Assembly: GCA_963792875.1 (NCBI GenBank) | Contig: CAWBXV010000006.1 | Location: 620,001-684,000 of the forward strand | Direction of reading: 5' to 3' | DNA from: JAHEGP01 sp963792875 | GTDB lineage: Bacteria > Pseudomonadota > Gammaproteobacteria > Pseudomonadales > JAHEGP01 | Length of the DNA: 64,000 bases | Part shown: positions 41,691 through 50,120 of the stretch, piece by piece | Layout of the letters: the number at the start of each line of letters is the position of its first letter | Numbering within the stretch: the first letter of the stretch is position 1 | Program-made: the position numbers and the translations under genes | The notes under the pieces: model-generated | What the model was told of the DNA's origin: nothing | The model's database searches: none | What the model saw: only the letters and a program-made list of their open reading frames with translations

Positions 41691-41691
41691 G
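40468..41691 (+). CDS. tufB: Translation elongation factor Tu, copy B
   Basis: 407 residues, the same protein as tufA, including the extra residues after NKAD. It closes the str operon after fusA; GGGGAG lies before the ATG. It ends in TAG whereas tufA ends in TAA. A hairpin at 41701-41737 follows directly. Having both copies keeps EF-Tu supply coupled to both tRNA and S7/EF-G expression. Confidence 0.98.
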   Translation: MAKEKFERTKPHVNVGTIGHVDHGKTTLTAALTRVCAETWGGEVKDFNQIDNAPEERERGITIATSHVEYESGARHYAHVDCPGHADYVKNMITGAAQMDGAILVCGATDGPMPQTREHILLSRQVGVPRIVVFLNKADLLADDCGGVDSEEFEEMKELVEMELRDLLSQYEFPGDDTPIILGSALMALEGKDDHEMGTTAVRKLVEALDSYIPEPERAIDQPFLMPIEDVFSISGRGTVVTGRVERGIVNTGNEVEIVGIRATQKTTVTGVEMFRKLLDEGRAGENIGALLRGTKRDDVERGQVLAAPGTIKPHTRFESEVYILSKEEGGRHTPFFKGYRPQFYFRTTDVTGAVELPEGTEMVMPGDNVQMVVTLIAPIAMEEGLRFAIREGGRTVGAGVVAKIIE

Positions 41692-41700
41692 CGCGGTCTG

Positions 41701-41737
41701 GCTGCCGCCGGCGGGGAGTGTCACCGCTGGCGGCAGC
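41701..41737 (+). terminator. Hairpin at the end of the str operon
   Basis: GCTGCCGCCGGCGG / CCGCTGGCGGCAGC, a 14-bp stem with one G-U pair and a 9-base loop, starting nine bases after the tufB stop. No T-tract follows, so it may block exonucleases at the mRNA end or act with Rho rather than as a full intrinsic terminator. Confidence 0.6.
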
Positions 41738-41957
41738 GCAGGACAATCATCGGCGCGTTCAGCGCGTTCATATCCTGCGGCTCGCGGTCCGCCGTGGTGT
41801 CCCCTTGTTGCTGTGTTGACGCAGCGACAGGCGGGAACGCCGGCGGAGAAAAGAGGTTAGGTTGTCGATCTGGCTGGTGTTCCGGTGAAAGTGATCCGGA
41901 ATCGAATCGTCACTGACGCGTGACGCTCGAGAAAATGCCAACTTCCTAAAGAAGCGA

Positions 41958-41986
41958 TTGACAGTCAAGGGGGGCGCAACTAAAAT
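41958..41986 (+). promoter_or_regulatory. Promoter of the S10 operon
   Basis: Consensus TTGACA, ideal 17-bp spacer, TAAAAT (41981-41986), discriminator ACGCGC. It is the strongest-looking promoter between tufB and rpsJ. Confidence 0.82.
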
Positions 41987-42056
41987 ACGCGCTCTGTTTT
42001 TCGTGGATCGCCTCTGGTCTGACGAGCTGAAAAGTCAATTTTGGAGTTTGGATCAG

Positions 42057-42368
42057 GTGCAAAATCAACGGATACGCATTAGGTTAAAGGCCTTTGATCA
42101 TCGTTTGATCGATCAGTCGACCCGCGAAATCGTCGAGACAGCTCGGCGGACCGGCGCGCAGGTCAAGGGCCCCATTCCTCTGCCGACAAAAAAAGAAAAA
42201 TTTACGATACTGATATCGCCGCATGCCAACAAGGATGCGCGTGACCAGTACGAAATTCGAACCCACAAACGGCTGCTGGATATTATCGAGCCCACGGAGA
42301 AGACCGTGGATTCGCTGATGAAGCTGGACCTGGCAGCTGGCGTAGAAGTACAAATCAGTCTCGGTTAG
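42057..42368 (+). CDS. rpsJ: 30S ribosomal protein S10 (NusE)
   Basis: Head protein of the 30S subunit and, as NusE, the partner of NusB at boxA and of NusG. 103 residues, the exact family length. GTG at 42057 is chosen because MQNQRIRIRLKAFDHRLID is the S10 N terminus and GGAG lies ten bases upstream. The open frame extends further upstream through leader and promoter but is not protein-like. Confidence 0.97.
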   Translation: MQNQRIRIRLKAFDHRLIDQSTREIVETARRTGAQVKGPIPLPTKKEKFTILISPHANKDARDQYEIRTHKRLLDIIEPTEKTVDSLMKLDLAAGVEVQISLG

Positions 42369-42461
42369 CCCCCGAGAGGTCCGGTTTTTTGGGGCCAGGT
42401 GTGACGCACTGGAATGTGCGGCCATAGCGGGTGAGAGCCCCATACACGAGAGGTTTCAACA

Positions 42462-43106
42462 ATGGCTATTGCTATAGTCGGCCGCAAGTGCGGCATGACT
42501 CGTATTTTTACTGAAGACGGCGTATCCATACCTGTGACGGTGATTGAGGCTGAGCCCAATCGCATCACGCAGGTCAAGACGACCCAGATCGACGGCTATG
42601 ATGCCGTGCAGGTCACCACTGGATCTCGCCGGGCGTCCCGGGTTACCAAATCTGCTGCCGGACATTTCGCCAAGGCGGGTGTTGAGGCTGGTCGTGGCGT
42701 GTGGGAATTCCGCCTTGATGCTCAGCAGGATGGGCTGGCTGCGGGCGGCGAGCTGCGGGTTGATTCCTTCGAGGTGGGCCAGAAGGTCGACGTCACCGGC
42801 GTTTCCAAAGGCAAGGGCTTTCAGGGCGGGATAAAGCGCTGGAACTTCCGGTCGCAGGATGCCACTCACGGTAACTCGCTGTCACATCGTTCGAATGGTT
42901 CTATCGGGCAGAACCAGTCGCCGGGCAGGGTCTTCAAAGGGAAGAAAATGTCCGGTCACATGGGTGCGAAGCGGGTGACGGTGCAGAGTCTTGAGGTGGT
43001 CAAAGTGGACTCCGAACGGAACCTGCTGCTGCTCAAGGGCGCCATTCCTGGTGCAACCGGCGGAGACGTTATCGTTCGTCCTGCTGTCAAAGAAAAGAAC
43101 GCGTAA
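42462..43106 (+). CDS. rplC: 50S ribosomal protein L3
   Basis: Early assembly protein near the peptidyl-transferase centre. 214 residues starting MAIAIVGRKCGMTRIF, with the conserved HGNSLSHRSNGSIGQNQSPGRV loop that reaches toward the active site (the Gln within it is the methylation site in E. coli). The 93-base gap after rpsJ holds no gene. Confidence 0.97.
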   Translation: MAIAIVGRKCGMTRIFTEDGVSIPVTVIEAEPNRITQVKTTQIDGYDAVQVTTGSRRASRVTKSAAGHFAKAGVEAGRGVWEFRLDAQQDGLAAGGELRVDSFEVGQKVDVTGVSKGKGFQGGIKRWNFRSQDATHGNSLSHRSNGSIGQNQSPGRVFKGKKMSGHMGAKRVTVQSLEVVKVDSERNLLLLKGAIPGATGGDVIVRPAVKEKNA

Positions 43107-43118
43107 GGGGGCCGGCCA

Positions 43119-43739
43119 ATGCAGTTAACGGTGTCATCAGCTGCTGAAAACGCACCTCTGGAGGCGATCGAGGTATCCGACGCCGCGTTCTCCAGGGATT
43201 TCAATGAGGATCTGGTCCATCAGGTGGTTACGGCCTACCTGGCAGGTGGGCGTCAGGGCACTCGGGCTCAGAAAAACCGCTCCGATGTCCGCGGTGGTGG
43301 GCGCAAGCCGTGGCGGCAGAAGGGCAGCGGTCGGGCTCGTGCCGGTACCACGCGCAGCCCGATCTGGCGCAGTGGCGGTGTTACGTTTGCGGCTCGGCCG
43401 CAGGATCACTCGCAGAAAGTGAACCGCAAGATGTATCGCGCTGCTATGCAGTCGATATTGTCTGAGTTGGCCCGCCAGCAGCGGTTGGTGGTGGTCGATG
43501 AGTTCGGTGTGCAGGAGCCCAAAACCAAGGCGCTGCTGTCGAGGCTGAACACGCTGAATCTGAGTGACGTGTTGATCGTCGCTGAGGGTGTGGACGAGAA
43601 CCTGTTTCTCGCCTCAAGGAACCTCCACAAAGTAGACGTTAGAGATGTCGATGGTGTCGATCCGGTCAGCTTGATCGCCTTCGAAAAAGTACTCTTCACC
43701 GTTGGCGCGCTCAGAAAGATTGAGGAGAAACTGGCATGA
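43119..43739 (+). CDS. rplD: 50S ribosomal protein L4
   Basis: Lines the exit tunnel and is the autoregulator of the S10 operon in E. coli. 206 residues. The tunnel loop GGGRKPWRQKGSGRARAGTTRSP is present. Its stop overlaps the rplW start by four bases. Confidence 0.97.
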   Translation: MQLTVSSAAENAPLEAIEVSDAAFSRDFNEDLVHQVVTAYLAGGRQGTRAQKNRSDVRGGGRKPWRQKGSGRARAGTTRSPIWRSGGVTFAARPQDHSQKVNRKMYRAAMQSILSELARQQRLVVVDEFGVQEPKTKALLSRLNTLNLSDVLIVAEGVDENLFLASRNLHKVDVRDVDGVDPVSLIAFEKVLFTVGALRKIEEKLA

Positions 43740-44032
43740 ACGCTGAACACTTGTATACGGTGATCGTCGCTCCTCACTTGTCAGAGAAGTCCACCCTGGC
43801 TGCTGATCTGAACAATCAGGCCGTCTTCAAAGTGGCGGTGGGGGCGACCAAGCCCGAGATCAAGAAGGCGGTTGAAAAGCTGTTCAAGGTTGAGGTCGCA
43901 AGCGTTCGGGTGCTGAATGTGAAAGGTAAGGTCAAGCGCAATAAGTTTGGCCTGGTATCGAAACCGTCCTGGAAAAAGGCTTACGTGACGTTGAAAGAAG
44001 GCCAGGACATCGACTATACGGTCGCAGGCTAG
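43736..44032 (+). CDS. rplW: 50S ribosomal protein L23
   Basis: Exit-tunnel rim protein that docks SRP and trigger factor. 98 residues with VAPHLSEKSTLAAD and NVKGKVKRNKFG. ATGA overlap with rplD shows tight coupling. Confidence 0.97.
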   Translation: MNAEHLYTVIVAPHLSEKSTLAADLNNQAVFKVAVGATKPEIKKAVEKLFKVEVASVRVLNVKGKVKRNKFGLVSKPSWKKAYVTLKEGQDIDYTVAG

Positions 44033-44051
44033 TCTGGGGAAGGGTTGATCA

Positions 44052-44876
44052 ATGGCTGTCGTTAAATGTAAACCAACCTCTGCAGGGCGCCGCTTTGTCG
44101 TTAAGGTAACGAGCCCTGAATTGCATAAAGGTGAGCCCTTCGGTGCTCTGCTCGAACCCAAGAGCAGAAGCGGAGGACGCAACAACAAGGGCAGGATCAC
44201 GCAGCGTCATACCGGGGGTGGTCATAAGCAGCACTACCGCGTTATCGATTTTAAGCGCGATAAGGATGGCATCCCCGCGAAAGTGGTGCGGCTGGAGTAT
44301 GACCCCAATCGCACGGCGAATATCGCGCTGGTGTGTTACCAGGATGGCGAGCATCGCTATGTCATCGCAGCAAAAGGGCTGAAGGCCGACGATCAGCTGT
44401 TGTCCGGCGAGCTGGCCCCGATTAAGGTCGGCAACTGCCTGCCGCTGCGCAATATCCCGGTTGGTAGTGTCGTGCACTGTATTGAATTGAAGCCTGGCAA
44501 GGGTGCTCAGTTGGCTCGCAGCGCAGGGGCCGCCGTACAGTTGGTCGCGCGCGATGGCCGCTACGCGACGCTCAGGCTGCGCTCTGGTGAGATGCGGAAG
44601 GTGCTTGCCGACTGCAAGGCCACCATCGGCGAAGTATCCAATAGCGAACACAATCTTCGTTCTCTGGGCAAGGCCGGCGCGGTGCGTTGGCGCGGTGTCA
44701 GGCCCACTGTTCGCGGTGTTGCCATGAACCCGGTGGATCACCCGCATGGGGGTGGCGAGGGCCGCACGTCAGGAGGTCGCCATCCGGTATCTCCATGGGG
44801 GCAGCCAACCAAGGGCCACAAGACGCGCAAGAACAAGCGTACCACCAAATACATCGTGCGTGCTCGGAACAAATAG
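44052..44876 (+). CDS. rplB: 50S ribosomal protein L2
   Basis: Needed for subunit joining and peptidyl transfer. 274 residues. The C-terminal signature MNPVDHPHGGGEGRTSGGRHP carries the essential His (E. coli H229 equivalent). Confidence 0.98.
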   Translation: MAVVKCKPTSAGRRFVVKVTSPELHKGEPFGALLEPKSRSGGRNNKGRITQRHTGGGHKQHYRVIDFKRDKDGIPAKVVRLEYDPNRTANIALVCYQDGEHRYVIAAKGLKADDQLLSGELAPIKVGNCLPLRNIPVGSVVHCIELKPGKGAQLARSAGAAVQLVARDGRYATLRLRSGEMRKVLADCKATIGEVSNSEHNLRSLGKAGAVRWRGVRPTVRGVAMNPVDHPHGGGEGRTSGGRHPVSPWGQPTKGHKTRKNKRTTKYIVRARNK

Positions 44877-44908
44877 TTTCGGCAACAGTAAGTTAAGAGG
44901 ACAGATTT

Positions 44909-45184
44909 GTGCCGCGTTCACTGAAAAAAGGCCCGTTTATTGACCTGCATTTGCTGAAGAAGGTTGAAACCGCAGTCCAGAAAAATGACAAGCGCCCCAT
45001 CAAGACCTGGTCCAGGCGCTCGATGATCAGCCCCGACATGGTGGGTTTGACGATAGCGGTTCACAACGGGCGCCAGCATGTTCCGGTTTTCGTGAACGAA
45101 GACATGGTAGGCCACAAACTCGGTGAGTTTGCGGCCACGAGGACTTACCGCGGTCACGTTGCCGATAAAAAGGCCAAGCGTTGA
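44909..45184 (+). CDS. rpsS: 30S ribosomal protein S19
   Basis: 30S head protein that contacts S13. 91 residues: PRSLKKGPFIDLHLLKKVE at the start and the signature KLGEFAATRTYRGHVADKK. A GTG start (44909) follows an AGAGG a few bases upstream. Confidence 0.97.
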   Translation: MPRSLKKGPFIDLHLLKKVETAVQKNDKRPIKTWSRRSMISPDMVGLTIAVHNGRQHVPVFVNEDMVGHKLGEFAATRTYRGHVADKKAKR

Positions 45185-45207
45185 TAGGGCTGACGGGAGA
45201 ATCGATT

Positions 45208-45543
45208 ATGCAAGAGACAGCAGCAAAACTTAGAGGGGCGCGGATATCTGCCCAGAAGGCGCGACTGGTCGCCGACCAGATCCGCGGCAAGCGGGTTGAA
45301 GAGGCGCTTAATCTGTTGACCTTCAGCAACAAGAAGGCCGCTGCGATCGTTAAAAAGGTGCTCGACTCTGCCATTGCCAATGCCGAGCACAACGAAGGTG
45401 CGGATATCGACGAATTGCGCGTGTCCACGATCTACGTAGACGAGGGTACGTCCATGAAGCGCATCAAGCCGCGCGCAAAAGGGCGCGCCGACCGAATACT
45501 CAAGCGCTCGTGCCATATCATCGTTAAAGTGGCAGAAAGCTAA
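45208..45543 (+). CDS. rplV: 50S ribosomal protein L22
   Basis: Spans the subunit and forms the tunnel constriction with L4. 111 residues, family length, with ISAQKARLVADQIRGK and RAKGRADRILKRSCH. ATG at 45208 is chosen over an upstream in-frame TTG at 45181 because MQETAAKLRGARIS is the normal start. Confidence 0.96.
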   Translation: MQETAAKLRGARISAQKARLVADQIRGKRVEEALNLLTFSNKKAAAIVKKVLDSAIANAEHNEGADIDELRVSTIYVDEGTSMKRIKPRAKGRADRILKRSCHIIVKVAES

Positions 45544-45565
45544 ACGCGACAGGAGACGACCAAGC

Positions 45566-46231
45566 ATGGGTCAGAAAGTACACCCTACCGGTATACGGTT
45601 GGGAATCGTAAAAGATCACAACTCGATCTGGTATGCGAATAAGCGAGGCTATGCCGCCAACCTGATTGCTGACCTGACTGTTCGTGAGCATCTGGAAAAG
45701 AAGCTCGCAGACGCGTCGGTGAGCAGAGTCGTGATCGAAAGACCTGCGCAGACCGCCAAGATCACCATTCACACGGCCAGGCCGGGTATTGTGATTGGCA
45801 AGAAGGGCGAGGGCGTCGAAAGATTGCGTAAAGAGATTGCCGCTCTGATGGGGGTGCCCATCCAGATCAATATTGAAGAGATTCGCAAGCCCGATCTCGA
45901 CGCCAAACTGGTTGCGCAGAACGTTTCGCAGCAGTTGGAGCGCAGAGTGATGTTCCGCCGCGCGATGAAGCGCGTCATGCAGAACGCTCTGAGAGGCGGT
46001 GCGCTCGGCATCAAGATACAGGTGTCCGGACGTCTCGGTGGAGCGGAAATTGCTCGTACCGAGTGGTATAGAGAGGGAAGGGTGCCTCTGCACACGCTGC
46101 GGGCGGATATCGATTACTCTACCGCCGAAGCGCATACCACCTACGGTGTCATCGGTGTGAAGGTGTGGATTTTCAAAGGCGAGATTCTGGATGCTGGTGG
46201 CAGAGCGAATACCGGGACAGCCGCACAGTAG
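45566..46231 (+). CDS. rpsC: 30S ribosomal protein S3
   Basis: mRNA-entry protein with helicase activity in complex with S4 and S5. 221 residues: N-terminal MGQKVHPTGIRLGI, KH domain with GIVIGKKGEGVERL, and the C-terminal RLGGAEIARTEWYREGRVPLH signature. Confidence 0.98.
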   Translation: MGQKVHPTGIRLGIVKDHNSIWYANKRGYAANLIADLTVREHLEKKLADASVSRVVIERPAQTAKITIHTARPGIVIGKKGEGVERLRKEIAALMGVPIQINIEEIRKPDLDAKLVAQNVSQQLERRVMFRRAMKRVMQNALRGGALGIKIQVSGRLGGAEIARTEWYREGRVPLHTLRADIDYSTAEAHTTYGVIGVKVWIFKGEILDAGGRANTGTAAQ

Positions 46232-46254
46232 CGAAGAGATAAAGGGTACATCGC

Positions 46255-46668
46255 ATGTTACAGCCTAAGCGGACCAAATTCCGTAAACAAATGAAGGGCC
46301 GCAATCGCGGTCTGGCCAATCGGGGTAGCAAAGTCTCGTTTGGCGAATATGGGCTAAAGGCGACGGGACGTGGCAGGATCACCGCGCGTCAGATCGAGGC
46401 CGCCAGGCGCGCCATGACCCGGCATATTAAACGGGGCGGCAAGATCTGGATTCGCGTTTTTCCCGACAAGCCAATTACCGGCAAGCCTCTGGAAGTCCGG
46501 CAAGGTAAAGGTAAGGGCAACGTCGAGTACTGGGTCGCGCAGATTCAACCCGGCAAAGTGCTCTACGAGGTGGAGGGTGTCACCGAAGATCTGGCGCGAG
46601 AAGCGTTTGCGCTGGCAGCGGCGAAACTTCCCATTGCAACCAGCTTTGTCAAGCGGACGGTGATGTAA
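46255..46668 (+). CDS. rplP: 50S ribosomal protein L16
   Basis: Binds near the A-site tRNA elbow. 137 residues: MLQPKRTKFRKQMKGRNRG start and RQGKGKGNVEYWVA. Its stop directly abuts the rpmC ATG. Confidence 0.98.
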   Translation: MLQPKRTKFRKQMKGRNRGLANRGSKVSFGEYGLKATGRGRITARQIEAARRAMTRHIKRGGKIWIRVFPDKPITGKPLEVRQGKGKGNVEYWVAQIQPGKVLYEVEGVTEDLAREAFALAAAKLPIATSFVKRTVM

Positions 46669-46860
46669 ATGAAAGCGAGTGAATTGCGAGCCAAGAGCGA
46701 GCAGGAATTGACCGCCCAGCTGGAAAAGCTGAGAGAGGAGCAGTTCAAGCTGCGCATGCAGAAAGCGACCGACCAGCTTCGCCAGACACATCTGCTGCAG
46801 ATGAACCGTAGAAGTATCGCGCGCGTCAAAACTGTGCTGACTCAGAAGGCAGGTGATTGA
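46669..46860 (+). CDS. rpmC: 50S ribosomal protein L29
   Basis: Small helical protein at the tunnel exit beside L23. 63 residues, ELRAKSEQELTAQLEKLREE followed by the second helix of the hairpin. It starts on the base after the rplP stop. Confidence 0.96.
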   Translation: MKASELRAKSEQELTAQLEKLREEQFKLRMQKATDQLRQTHLLQMNRRSIARVKTVLTQKAGD

Positions 46861-46861
46861 T

Positions 46862-47119
46862 ATGTCTAATGAAGCCAATATCCGCACCATCAAGGGCAAA
46901 GTTGTCAGCAACAAAATGGACAAGACCATAACTGTGCTGGTAGAGAGGCGCGTCAAACATCCCGTTTACGGCAAGTACCTGACGCGTTCCACCAAACTCC
47001 ATGCGCATGACGAAGAAAACCGCTGCCAGATCGGTGATCTGGTGACTATCAGGGAAACGCGCCCGGTGTCCAAGTCCAAGACCTGGGCATTGGTCGAGAT
47101 AGTCGGGCAGGCTACGTAA
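46862..47119 (+). CDS. rpsQ: 30S ribosomal protein S17
   Basis: Primary 16S-binding protein, last gene of the S10 operon. 85 residues with KGKVVSNKMDKTITVLVERRVKHP. ATG at 46862 lies one base after the rpmC stop; an in-frame TTG three codons earlier is less likely. Confidence 0.97.
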   Translation: MSNEANIRTIKGKVVSNKMDKTITVLVERRVKHPVYGKYLTRSTKLHAHDEENRCQIGDLVTIRETRPVSKSKTWALVEIVGQAT

Positions 47120-47170
47120 GTTTGATCGTGAGATGCCCTTTGTCGGGGGTGCTCTAGCTGGAGTTGAAAC

Positions 47171-47539
47171 ATGATACAGACACAGAGTTATTTGGAAGTC
47201 GCCGACAATAGCGGTGCTCGTAAAGTGATGTGTATCAAGGTCCTGGGTGGCTCGCATCGGCGCTACGCACGCGTGGGTGACCTGATCAAGGTGACGGTCA
47301 AGGAGGCGATCCCCCGGGGCAAGGTAAAGAAGGGCCAGGTACTCAACGCCGTCGTAGTGAGAACCAAAAAGGGCGTAAGGCGAGCCGATGGTTCATTGAT
47401 CAAGTTCGATGATAACGCGGCGGTCCTGCTGAACAACCAGCAGGCGCCCATCGGCACCCGCATCTTTGGGCCGGTTACCCGCGAACTGCGTTCGGAAAAG
47501 TACATGAAGATTATTTCTTTGGCCCCCGAGGTTTTGTAA
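47171..47539 (+). CDS. rplN: 50S ribosomal protein L14
   Basis: Forms an intersubunit bridge with 16S rRNA. 122 residues beginning MIQTQSYLEVADNSGARKVMCIKV. First gene of the spc group; the 51-base gap before it shows no promoter, so S10 transcription probably continues. Confidence 0.98.
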   Translation: MIQTQSYLEVADNSGARKVMCIKVLGGSHRRYARVGDLIKVTVKEAIPRGKVKKGQVLNAVVVRTKKGVRRADGSLIKFDDNAAVLLNNQQAPIGTRIFGPVTRELRSEKYMKIISLAPEVL

Positions 47540-47564
47540 AGAACGCAGAGATTGAGGTCGGGAC

Positions 47565-47879
47565 ATGCGCAAGATTAGAGTTAATGACGAAGTGATCGTC
47601 ATTGCCGGCAAAGACAAAGGACGCCGTGGAAAAGTGGTGAAGCTGGTAGGCGAGGATCGCTTGATCGTGTCCGGCGTCAACATGGTGAAGAAGCATCAGA
47701 AGGCCAACCCTCAGATGGGGGTCATTGGCGCTATCGTGGACAAAGAGGCGTCCCTGCAGATATCCAATGTAGCCATTCTGAACACGTCTACCCAGAAGGC
47801 TGATCGGGTCGGTTTCAAGATCGAAGGCGACCGGAAAGTGCGAATATACAAGTCCAGCGGCGAAGCCATAAACCCGTAA
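47565..47879 (+). CDS. rplX: 50S ribosomal protein L24
   Basis: Assembly initiator of the 50S subunit. 104 residues with a KOW motif (VNDEVIVIAGKDKGRRGKV, residues 5-23) and KKHQKANPQMG. In E. coli, S8 binds between rplX and rplE; the 24-base gap here was not resolved. Confidence 0.97.
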   Translation: MRKIRVNDEVIVIAGKDKGRRGKVVKLVGEDRLIVSGVNMVKKHQKANPQMGVIGAIVDKEASLQISNVAILNTSTQKADRVGFKIEGDRKVRIYKSSGEAINP

Positions 47880-47903
47880 GATTTGACAGGATTGGATTGA
47901 CTC

Positions 47904-48443
47904 ATGGCTAGGCTAAAAGAGATATATGCAACGGAACTGAGAGCGCAGCTTCAAAAGGAGCTGGGCCTGAAGAACGTCATGGAGGTTCCTCGTCTTACCA
48001 AGATCACCCTCAATATGGGTTTGGGTGAGGCGGTGGGCGACAAGAAGATCCTGGAGCACGCGTTGCGCGATCTCGAACAGATCAGCGGGCAGAAGGCGGT
48101 TCAAACCCTGGCGAGAAAGTCTATCGCGGGCTTTAAGATCCGTGATGGCTGGCCCATCGGCGCCAAAGTCACGCTCCGCAGCGATCGCATGTATGAGTTT
48201 CTGGAGCGCCTCATATCAATAGCGATTCCCAGGATCCGCGATTTCAGGGGCATCAGCCCGAAACAGTTCGACGGTCGTGGAAATTTCGCGATGGGCGTGT
48301 CAGAGCAGATTATCTTCCCCGAGATCAATTACGACAAGGTCGATAAGTTGCGCGGTTTGGATATTGTTCTCACCACCACGGCCAAGAACGATGAAGAAGG
48401 CCGCGCACTGTTGAGAGCCTTTAAATTTCCGTTGAAGAGCTAG
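47904..48443 (+). CDS. rplE: 50S ribosomal protein L5
   Basis: 5S-rRNA-binding protein touching P-site tRNA. 179 residues, with NVMEVPRLTKITLNMGLGEA and the late FPEINYDKVDK segment. Standard length. Confidence 0.98.
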   Translation: MARLKEIYATELRAQLQKELGLKNVMEVPRLTKITLNMGLGEAVGDKKILEHALRDLEQISGQKAVQTLARKSIAGFKIRDGWPIGAKVTLRSDRMYEFLERLISIAIPRIRDFRGISPKQFDGRGNFAMGVSEQIIFPEINYDKVDKLRGLDIVLTTTAKNDEEGRALLRAFKFPLKS

Positions 48444-48455
48444 AGGCACAGGAAC

Positions 48456-48761
48456 ATGGCGAAGGTTTCAATGATTGAGCGCGAAAAGAAGCGCGCGCGG
48501 ACCGTGTCCAAATACAGCGCCAAGCGGGCCGAACTGAAAAAGATTATTTCAGGCGTCGATGTCAGTGACGAGGAGCGGTGGGCGGCAACGATCGCGCTGC
48601 AGAAGTTACCTCGGGACGCCAGCCCGGTGCGGGTGCATCGTCGCTGTCAGGTTACGGGCAGGCCCCACGGCGTATATCGGAAGTTCGGTCTGGGTCGCAA
48701 CAGGTTGCGCATTGCAGCCATGAACGGTGACGTTCCTGGACTCGTTAAGTCCAGCTGGTAA
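48456..48761 (+). CDS. rpsN: 30S ribosomal protein S14, zinc-free type
   Basis: 101 residues. The long form without the CxxC zinc pairs (only one Cys), with RCQVTGRPHGVYRKFGLGRN as signature. It precedes rpsH as in E. coli. Confidence 0.97.
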   Translation: MAKVSMIEREKKRARTVSKYSAKRAELKKIISGVDVSDEERWAATIALQKLPRDASPVRVHRRCQVTGRPHGVYRKFGLGRNRLRIAAMNGDVPGLVKSSW

Positions 48762-48787
48762 AGAGAAATTTAAGGAGCCAGACAACG

Positions 48788-49183
48788 ATGAGTATGCAGG
48801 ACCCCTTGTCCGATATGTTAACGCGGATCCGCAACGCCCAGATGGCGAGGATGCCCGCAGTGACGATGCCTTCATCAAAGCTGAAGGTCGCCGTAGCCGG
48901 CGTCCTGAAAAGTGAGGGATATGTCGACGGCTTTACCGTAAATGCCGAGGGCGGTATTCCTCAGCTCAAGGTCGCCTTGCGATACCACGAAGGCAGCCCG
49001 GTTATCGAAGAGATCAAGCGAGTCAGCCGGCCGGGTTTGCGGCGTTACGCCGGGAAGGAAGGTTTGCCCAAGGTGAGAGGTGGGCTGGGTGTTGCCATCG
49101 TGTCCACCAGTAAAGGTGTGATGACGGACCGAGCAGCGCGTGCGGCTGGCATAGGTGGTGAAGTGCTCTGCACGGTATTCTGA
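48788..49183 (+). CDS. rpsH: 30S ribosomal protein S8
   Basis: Binds the central domain of 16S rRNA and represses the spc operon in E. coli. 131 residues, MSMQDPLSDMLTRIRNAQ start and STSKGVMTDRAARAAGIGGE end region. Confidence 0.97.
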   Translation: MSMQDPLSDMLTRIRNAQMARMPAVTMPSSKLKVAVAGVLKSEGYVDGFTVNAEGGIPQLKVALRYHEGSPVIEEIKRVSRPGLRRYAGKEGLPKVRGGLGVAIVSTSKGVMTDRAARAAGIGGEVLCTVF

Positions 49184-49210
49184 CCGGCGGAAGATGACGG
49201 GTAAAGTGAT

Positions 49211-49744
49211 ATGTCACGAGTAGCTAAAACACCGGTCCCGATACCGGCGGGTGTGGAAGTCAAGCTCCAGGGCCAGCAGGTTTCTGTCAAGGGCGCAAAG
49301 GGGCGGTTGGAGTATTGCCTGCACGATCTCGTACTGGTCGAGCAGCAGGACCAGGATCTGCTTTTCAGCCCGCGCAACGGCGGCAAAGCGTCGCGGGCCA
49401 TGGCCGGAACCATGCGGGTTCTGGTCAGCAACATGGTGAAGGGTGTGAGCGACGGGTTCGAGAAGAAACTCGAGCTCAACGGTGTCGGTTATCGTGCCAA
49501 AGTCACGGGCAATACCGTTAACCTCACCCTGGGCTTTTCGCATCCAGTTGATTACGAGCTTCCCCAGGGTGTCAGCGCGGTCACGCCCACCCAGACAGAA
49601 ATTGTCATCAGTGGCATCGACAAGCAGCAGGTTGGGCAGGTGGCAGCGGAGATTCGCGGTTTCAGACCGCCTGAGCCCTACAAGGGCAAGGGTGTCCGAT
49701 ACTCTGGCGAGTACGTGCGTCGTAAAGAGACGAAGAAGAAGTAA
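49211..49744 (+). CDS. rplF: 50S ribosomal protein L6
   Basis: Near the sarcin-ricin loop and factor site. 177 residues, SRVAKTPVPIPAGVEVKLQG start and the signature PEPYKGKGVRYSGEYVRRKE at the end. Confidence 0.98.
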   Translation: MSRVAKTPVPIPAGVEVKLQGQQVSVKGAKGRLEYCLHDLVLVEQQDQDLLFSPRNGGKASRAMAGTMRVLVSNMVKGVSDGFEKKLELNGVGYRAKVTGNTVNLTLGFSHPVDYELPQGVSAVTPTQTEIVISGIDKQQVGQVAAEIRGFRPPEPYKGKGVRYSGEYVRRKETKKK

Positions 49745-49755
49745 CGGGGTTGCTA

Positions 49756-50106
49756 ATGAGCGTTAAAAATACTGCAAGGTTGCGCAGGGCTAAGCGTAGC
49801 CGGGTAAAAATGCGCGAGCTGGGTGTATCTCGTTTGTCGATCTATCGGACGCCCCGCCATATCTACGCGCAGGTGTGGACCGGGGATGGTCAGCGGGTGC
49901 TGGCGTCCGCCTCGACCTTGGAAGGCGAACTGCGGCAGGGTGCCACCGGCAATATCGAGGCGGCCGCCAAAGTCGGCGCGAGGATCGCCGAGAAGGCCAG
50001 GGCGGCTGGCATCGACAAAGTGGCGTTTGATCGCGGCGGGTTCAAGTACCATGGCAGGGTAAAGGCTTTGGCAGAGGCGGCCCGCGAAGGCGGTCTAGAG
50101 TTCTAG
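49756..50106 (+). CDS. rplR: 50S ribosomal protein L18
   Basis: 5S rRNA binding with L5 and L25. 116 residues, MSVKNTARLRRAKRSRVK start. The ATG at 49756 is preferred to a TTG two codons earlier by family comparison. Confidence 0.96.
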   Translation: MSVKNTARLRRAKRSRVKMRELGVSRLSIYRTPRHIYAQVWTGDGQRVLASASTLEGELRQGATGNIEAAAKVGARIAEKARAAGIDKVAFDRGGFKYHGRVKALAEAAREGGLEF

Positions 50107-50120
50107 ATTAGGGTATAGAG

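Larger units (their letters stand above)
41692..42056 (+). other. Gap between tufB and rpsJ
   Basis: 365 bases with no gene. It begins with a long hairpin (41701-41737) ending the str operon, then about 220 bases in which I see nothing, then the S10 promoter (41958-41986) and a leader of only about 65 bases. E. coli has a 172-base S10 leader with an L4-sensitive hairpin; nothing of that size fits here. Confidence 0.65.
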
